Below, one piece after another: positions 60,171 to 64,000 of a DNA stretch of 64,000 nucleotides (position 1 is its first letter; every line of letters starts with the position of its first letter). This stretch comes from Streptomyces rhizoryzae. Lineage in GTDB: Bacteria > Actinomycetota > Actinomycetes > Streptomycetales > Streptomycetaceae. The notes beneath the pieces are model-generated. The model was given only the letters and a program-made list of their open reading frames with translations, ran no database searches and had not been told where the DNA came from. A program made the translations under genes and the position numbers. The DNA lies in contig NZ_JALMUV010000011.1 in NCBI RefSeq assembly GCF_023155275.1, forward strand, positions 87,056 to 151,055, given 5' to 3'.

Positions 60171-61216
60171 TGTTCCACCCGCTCCGGGTGAAGGAGATCG
60201 AGCGGCTCACGGACGACGCGGTGGCCGTCACCTTCGCCGTCCCGCCCGAACTCCGCACGGCCTTCCGCCACACCCCCGGGCAGCACATCACCCTGCGCAG
60301 AACGATCGACGGCCAGGAAATCCGCCGCACCTACTCCGTGTGCACCCCGGCCACCGACAACCCCGAACTCCGCGTGGGCATCCGCCTCGTCGAGAACGGC
60401 GCGTTCTCCACCTACGCCCTCAAGGAACTCACCGCCGGCGACACCGTCGACGTCATGGCACCGGCCGGCCGCTTCACCCTCACCCCGTGCCCCGGCCGGT
60501 TCGCGGCCATCGTCGGCGGCAGCGGCATCACCCCGGTCCTCTCCATCGCCGCCACCCTGCTCGACCGGGAACCGGGCGCCCACTTCTGCCTGATCCGCAG
60601 CGACCGCACCACCGCCTCCACGATGTTCCTGGAGGAAGTCGCCGACCTCAAGGACCGCTACCCGCAGCGCTTCCAGCTCGTCACCGTCCTCTCCCGCGAG
60701 GAACGGCAGACCGGCCTGCCCTCCGGCCGCCTCGACGAGGACCGCCTGCGCACCCTGCTGCCCGCGCTCCTCCCCACCACCGCCGTCGACGGCTGGTTCC
60801 TCTGCGGCCCGCACGGCCTCGTCCAGGGCGCCGAACGGGCCCTGCGCGCCCTCGGTGTGCCCCGCACCCGCATCCACGAAGAGATCTTCCACATAGCCGA
60901 CGGCGCCACGGCCCCCGCCACCACCGCCACCGCGCCCGCGCACAGCACGGTCACCGCCACCCTCGACGGCCGCTCCGGCACCTGGCCCGTCCACGCCGGC
61001 GAATCGCTCCTGGAAGCCGTGCTCCGCAACCGCCCGGACGCCCCCTACGCCTGCAAGGGCGGCGTCTGCGGCACCTGCCGCGCCTTCCTCGTCTCCGGCG
61101 AGGTCCGCATGGACCGCAACTTCGCCCTGGAAGCCGACGAGGTCGACGCCGGATACGTGCTGGCCTGCCAGTCCCACCCCGGCACCGAAAAGGTCGAGCT
61201 GGACTTCGACCGCTGA
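60170..61216 (+). CDS. paaE: Phenylacetyl-CoA epoxidase reductase PaaE
   Basis: A 348-residue flavoprotein reductase: FAD-binding ferredoxin-reductase domain (about 1-105, RRTYSVCTP), NAD(P)-binding domain (about 110-240, GGSGITPVLSIAATLL) and a C-terminal plant-type [2Fe-2S] domain with CKGGVCGTCRAF plus a late Cys (VLACQSHP). It passes electrons from NADPH to the PaaABC oxygenase. ATG 60170 shares one base with the paaD stop. Last gene of paaABCDE; 109 bases then separate it from an acyl-CoA dehydrogenase gene. Confidence 0.95.
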   Translation: MFHPLRVKEIERLTDDAVAVTFAVPPELRTAFRHTPGQHITLRRTIDGQEIRRTYSVCTPATDNPELRVGIRLVENGAFSTYALKELTAGDTVDVMAPAGRFTLTPCPGRFAAIVGGSGITPVLSIAATLLDREPGAHFCLIRSDRTTASTMFLEEVADLKDRYPQRFQLVTVLSREERQTGLPSGRLDEDRLRTLLPALLPTTAVDGWFLCGPHGLVQGAERALRALGVPRTRIHEEIFHIADGATAPATTATAPAHSTVTATLDGRSGTWPVHAGESLLEAVLRNRPDAPYACKGGVCGTCRAFLVSGEVRMDRNFALEADEVDAGYVLACQSHPGTEKVELDFDR

Positions 61217-61325
61217 ACGACGTCCGCCGCCGTCCGCACCGTTCCCAATTCCTGCAACATGTTCTAACTTGACGCCCTGTCAGGCACACCCGGCGGAATC
61301 CGGCGGCACGCGGGAGGACGGACCA

Positions 61326-62459
61326 GTGGACTTCACCTTCACCGAAGAACAGCAAGCCGCCGCGGAAGCGGCACACACCGTCTTCGCAGCGGTCGCCCCC
61401 GACACCGTCCCCAGCCCCGCACTCACCCACGGCCCCGTCGCCGACGACTTCGACCGCACCCTCTGGCGCACCCTCGCCCGAGCCGACCTGCTCGGCCTCC
61501 CGCTCGCCCCCGAACACGGCGGCGCCGGCCTGGACCCCCTCGCCCTCTGCCTCGTCCTGCGCGCAGCCGGCGCCGCCCTCGCCCGCGTCCCCCTCCTGGA
61601 GACCTACGCCGCCGCCCACACCCTCCAGCAGCACGCCACCGACGCCCTACGCGCCGCCATCCTGCCCCGGGTCGCCACCGGCGACCTCGTCCTCACCACC
61701 GCATCCGCCGGCCGCACCGGACACGACCCCGCACCCCTCGCCGCCACCGCCCGCCGCGGCGACACCGGCTGGACCCTCGACGGCACCCACACCGCCGTCC
61801 CCTGGGCCGCCACCGCGGACCGCGTCCTGCTCCCCGCCCGCACCCCCGACGGACAGACCGTCCTCGCCCTCGTCCCGCCGACCCGCACCGGCGTCACCCT
61901 CGCCGACCAGACCTCCACCACCGGCGAACGCCACGCCGAGCTCCACCTCGACGCCGTCCCCGCCGAATCCCCGGAAATCCTCACCGACCCCGCCGCCTGG
62001 GACACCCTGCGCAACCTGCTGACCACCGGCACCTGCGCCCTCGCCCTCGGCCTCGGCGACCGCGTCCTGACCATGACCAGCGACTACACCGGCACCCGCG
62101 AACAATTCGGCCGCCCCCTGGCCACCTTCCAGGCCGTCGCCGTGCAGACCGCCGACCGCTACATCGACCTGCGCGCCATGGAAACCACCCTCTGGCAGGC
62201 CGCCTGGCGCCTCACCCCCGGCGCGGCCGGCCCCCTGCCGCCCGAGGCGGACATCGCCGTCGCCAAGATCTGGGCCTCCGAAGGCGTCCGCCGCATCGTC
62301 CAGACCGCCCAGCACCTGCACGGCGGCTTCGGCGCCGACACCGACTACCCCCTGCACCGCTACCACGCCTGGGCCAAACAGCTCGAACTCTCCCTCGGCC
62401 CGGCCGCGGCCCACGAGGAAGCACTCGGCGACCTCCTCGCCGCCCACACACCGAGCTGA
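61326..62459 (+). CDS. Acyl-CoA dehydrogenase family protein
   Basis: A 377-residue acyl-CoA dehydrogenase of usual length: N-terminal helical domain (MDFTFTEEQQAAAE), middle beta domain, C-terminal helical domain with YTGTREQFGRPLATFQAV and QHLHGGFGADTDYPLHRY. The segment in place of the catalytic Glu loop has no clear YEGT motif, so the active residue is uncertain. GTG 61326 has CGGGAGGA upstream. C-rich codons like paaABCDE and same direction, so it may belong to the paa region; what it would oxidise is unclear. Confidence 0.85.
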   Translation: MDFTFTEEQQAAAEAAHTVFAAVAPDTVPSPALTHGPVADDFDRTLWRTLARADLLGLPLAPEHGGAGLDPLALCLVLRAAGAALARVPLLETYAAAHTLQQHATDALRAAILPRVATGDLVLTTASAGRTGHDPAPLAATARRGDTGWTLDGTHTAVPWAATADRVLLPARTPDGQTVLALVPPTRTGVTLADQTSTTGERHAELHLDAVPAESPEILTDPAAWDTLRNLLTTGTCALALGLGDRVLTMTSDYTGTREQFGRPLATFQAVAVQTADRYIDLRAMETTLWQAAWRLTPGAAGPLPPEADIAVAKIWASEGVRRIVQTAQHLHGGFGADTDYPLHRYHAWAKQLELSLGPAAAHEEALGDLLAAHTPS

Positions 62460-62604
62460 CGCCCCCACGCGACACACCAGGTCCGGGGGAGGACCGCCGC
62501 CGCCGGAGCGGTGCACCACGGGCAGCCGGGCGCGGCAGCCATGCCCGGCGCGCGGGGAGGCGACGGCCAGATAGCCATCCGACGGCCGGATGACCGCCTG
62601 ACGG

Positions 62605-62949
62605 CTAGATGACCGTCCCCGTGCCGCCCTTGCCGTCCGACACCGGACGCCCGGCCGCCTCCCACGCCTGCATACCGCCCTCGACGTTCACCGCGTCGAT
62701 GCCCCGCTGGATCAGGTACTGCGCCACCTGGGCCGACCGCCCGCCGACCCGGCACAGCACGAACACCCTGCCGTCCTCGGGCGCGGCCTCGGTGAACTCC
62801 CCGTACCGCGCGACGAATTCACTCATCGGGATGTGCAGGGCACCCTCGGCGTGACCGGCCTCCCACTCGTCGTCCTCACGTACGTCCAGCAGGAAGTCCC
62901 CGGACGCGAGGGCATCGACACCGACCGTGGGCACAGAACCAAATTGCAT
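62605..62949 (-). CDS. Rhodanese-like protein
   Basis: A 114-residue single-domain rhodanese. The active-site loop is VLCRVGGRSAQVA, with the catalytic Cys followed by RVGGR; the family also has the DVREDDEWEAGHAEGALHIP start. It transfers sulfane sulfur or binds other Cys-activated groups. The active-site sequence CRVGGR differs from thiosulfate-specific CRKGVT types. ATG 62949 lies 11 bases from the J-domain gene's stop, and both face left, so they are probably cotranscribed. Confidence 0.88.
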   Translation of the reverse strand: MQFGSVPTVGVDALASGDFLLDVREDDEWEAGHAEGALHIPMSEFVARYGEFTEAAPEDGRVFVLCRVGGRSAQVAQYLIQRGIDAVNVEGGMQAWEAAGRPVSDGKGGTGTVI

Positions 62950-62959
62950 GCTCCCGACG

Positions 62960-63919
62960 CTACCCGACCAGCTGCGCGAGGTACGCCTCGCGCTCCCGCA
63001 CATCGGCCAGCAGCTTCTCGGCGATCTCGTCCAGCAGCCGGTCCGGATCATCCGGCGCCATCTTGATCATCGCGCCGATGGCACTGGTCTCCAGATCCGC
63101 CGCGACGGACGCCAGCAGCTCCTTCCGCTCGGCCAGCCACTCCAGCCGCGCGTACAGCTCCTCGCTCTCGGTCGGCCGCCGCTCCGCGGGCGCCGGACCG
63201 GCCTCCCACTCCCGCACCAGCTCCCGCAGCGCCGCCTCGTCGCCCCGCCCGTACGCGGCGTTGACCCGCGCGATGAACCCGTCCCGCCGGGCCCGCTCCG
63301 CGTCGTCCCGCGCCAGGTCCGGATGCGCCCGGCGCACCAGATCGCGGTAGACCTTGCGGGCCTCCTCACTGGGCCGCACCTTCGTCGGCGGCCGCACCGG
63401 CTGATCCGTCAGCATCGCCTGCGCCTCGGGGAACAGCCCCTCCGACCCGAGCCAGCCGTGGAACAGCTCTTCCACCTCCGGCATCGGCAGCACGGCAGCG
63501 CGCGCCTCCCGGGCCTTGCGGAGGTCCTCCGGGTCACCGGTCCGCATCGCCACGGCCTCCGCGATCAGCGCGTCCAGCTCGTCCAGCCGCGCGTACATCG
63601 GGCCGAGCCGCTGGTGGTGCAGCCGGGAGAAGTTCTCCACCTCGATCCGGAACGTCTCCACCGCGATCTCGAACTCGATCAGCGCCTGCTCCGCCGCCCG
63701 CACGGCCTTCGCCAGCCGCTGGGTGGCCTCGTCCCCGGCACCGCCGCCACCGCCCTCCGGGCCCCCACCCGGGCCGGCGGCATCCCCGCCCTGCCGCTCC
63801 GCGCCCGTCGCCTCCCCGCGGGCATCCGCCGCCCGCGGTTCGGCCGGGGCGCCGGGTGTCCCCGGTACGTCCGGTCGGTCCTGGCCGTCCTGCGCGTTCT
63901 CCGCGTGCGAGTTCGTCAC
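62960..63919 (-). CDS. J-domain-like protein
   Basis: A 319-residue protein. Residues 1-62 are Gly/Ala/Pro-rich and disordered. About 63-125 form a coiled-coil-like helical stretch. The J-like motif lies internally at about 185-235 with the RRAHPDLARDDAERARRDGF segment, including the HPD tripeptide that stimulates DnaK. The remainder is acidic and helical to the C-terminus. It may be a DnaJ-like co-chaperone or a protein using a degenerate J fold. GTG 63919 starts it. Upstream of the rhodanese. Confidence 0.78.
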   Translation of the reverse strand: MTNSHAENAQDGQDRPDVPGTPGAPAEPRAADARGEATGAERQGGDAAGPGGGPEGGGGGAGDEATQRLAKAVRAAEQALIEFEIAVETFRIEVENFSRLHHQRLGPMYARLDELDALIAEAVAMRTGDPEDLRKAREARAAVLPMPEVEELFHGWLGSEGLFPEAQAMLTDQPVRPPTKVRPSEEARKVYRDLVRRAHPDLARDDAERARRDGFIARVNAAYGRGDEAALRELVREWEAGPAPAERRPTESEELYARLEWLAERKELLASVAADLETSAIGAMIKMAPDDPDRLLDEIAEKLLADVREREAYLAQLVG

Positions 63920-64000
63920 CCGGTCAGCGTACGGGGGATACGGGGGCGGGCCCCCGACACGCCTCCCCGGGGGCCTCCCCCTCCCCCCCGGCCCCCACCC
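63920..64000. other. Window end, no feature seen
   Basis: The last 81 bases are C/G-rich intergenic sequence directly upstream of the J-domain gene. Its promoter probably lies beyond the window. Confidence 0.4.

Overview
The window is high-GC chromosomal DNA from an actinomycete, almost certainly a Streptomyces or close relative. Evidence: uniformly G/C-rich third codon positions, GTG and TTG starts, twin branched-chain keto-acid dehydrogenase operons, a mycothiol-dependent maleylpyruvate-isomerase-like enzyme, a BTAD/NB-ARC (AfsR-type) regulator, PASTA-type Ser/Thr kinase, the actinobacterial proteasome activator Bpa, SpoIIE-type phosphatase, and 18 exact copies of the actinobacterial chromosome-partition site parS (GTTTCACGTGAAAC). 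In Streptomyces these sites surround oriC, so this is probably conserved core sequence near the origin. I see no insertion sequence, prophage, CRISPR array, tRNA or rRNA.

Layout. 0-8.5 kb: deacetylase-like lipoprotein, membrane esterase, VWA protein, metG, aspS. 8.7-16 kb: SpoIIE phosphatase, AI-2E-type transporter, pirin, SseB-like protein, large acyl-CoA dehydrogenase. 16-25 kb: M18 aminopeptidase coupled to an AfsR-like regulator, two DUF4232 lipoproteins, thioredoxin/NHL protein, LURP-one protein, maleylpyruvate-isomerase-like enzyme. 25-33 kb: GntR-MFS pair, GNAT-NUDIX fusion, first bkd operon (bkdA1B1C1), NarL-type response regulator. 33-40 kb: oxidase-like protein, APH-like kinase, two divergent Ser/Thr kinases, bpa, a secreted Pro/His-rich protein. 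40-46 kb: quinone oxidoreductase, two divergent TrkA-N proteins (one with a K+ channel pore), moeA and a MobA-DUF6457 protein. 46-50.7 kb: second bkd operon with a divergent Lrp/AsnC regulator. 50.8-62.5 kb: phenylacetate (paa) catabolism: TetR regulator, paaH, paaN, then paaABCDE and an acyl-CoA dehydrogenase, interrupted by a tightly coupled DUF5819-HTTM-SpoU methyltransferase operon. 62.6-63.9 kb: rhodanese and J-domain protein.

How it fits together. The parS copies sit mostly in intergenic gaps between 2.4 and 39.5 kb and none occurs after 39.5 kb. Many are in phased arrays about 21-33 bp apart; some are embedded in long palindromes at gene ends, and one lies inside the coding sequence of the AfsR-like regulator. 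The paa genes share a palindromic operator (ACCGNNCGNNCGGT) in the paaH/paaN and paaA promoters, and a one-base variant lies between the second bkd operon and its Lrp gene. This suggests that the local TetR protein links aromatic-acid and branched-chain-acid catabolism. The least understood item is the DUF5819-HTTM-SpoU operon. Start codons were chosen by ribosome-binding site, overlap with the upstream gene, and domain boundaries.
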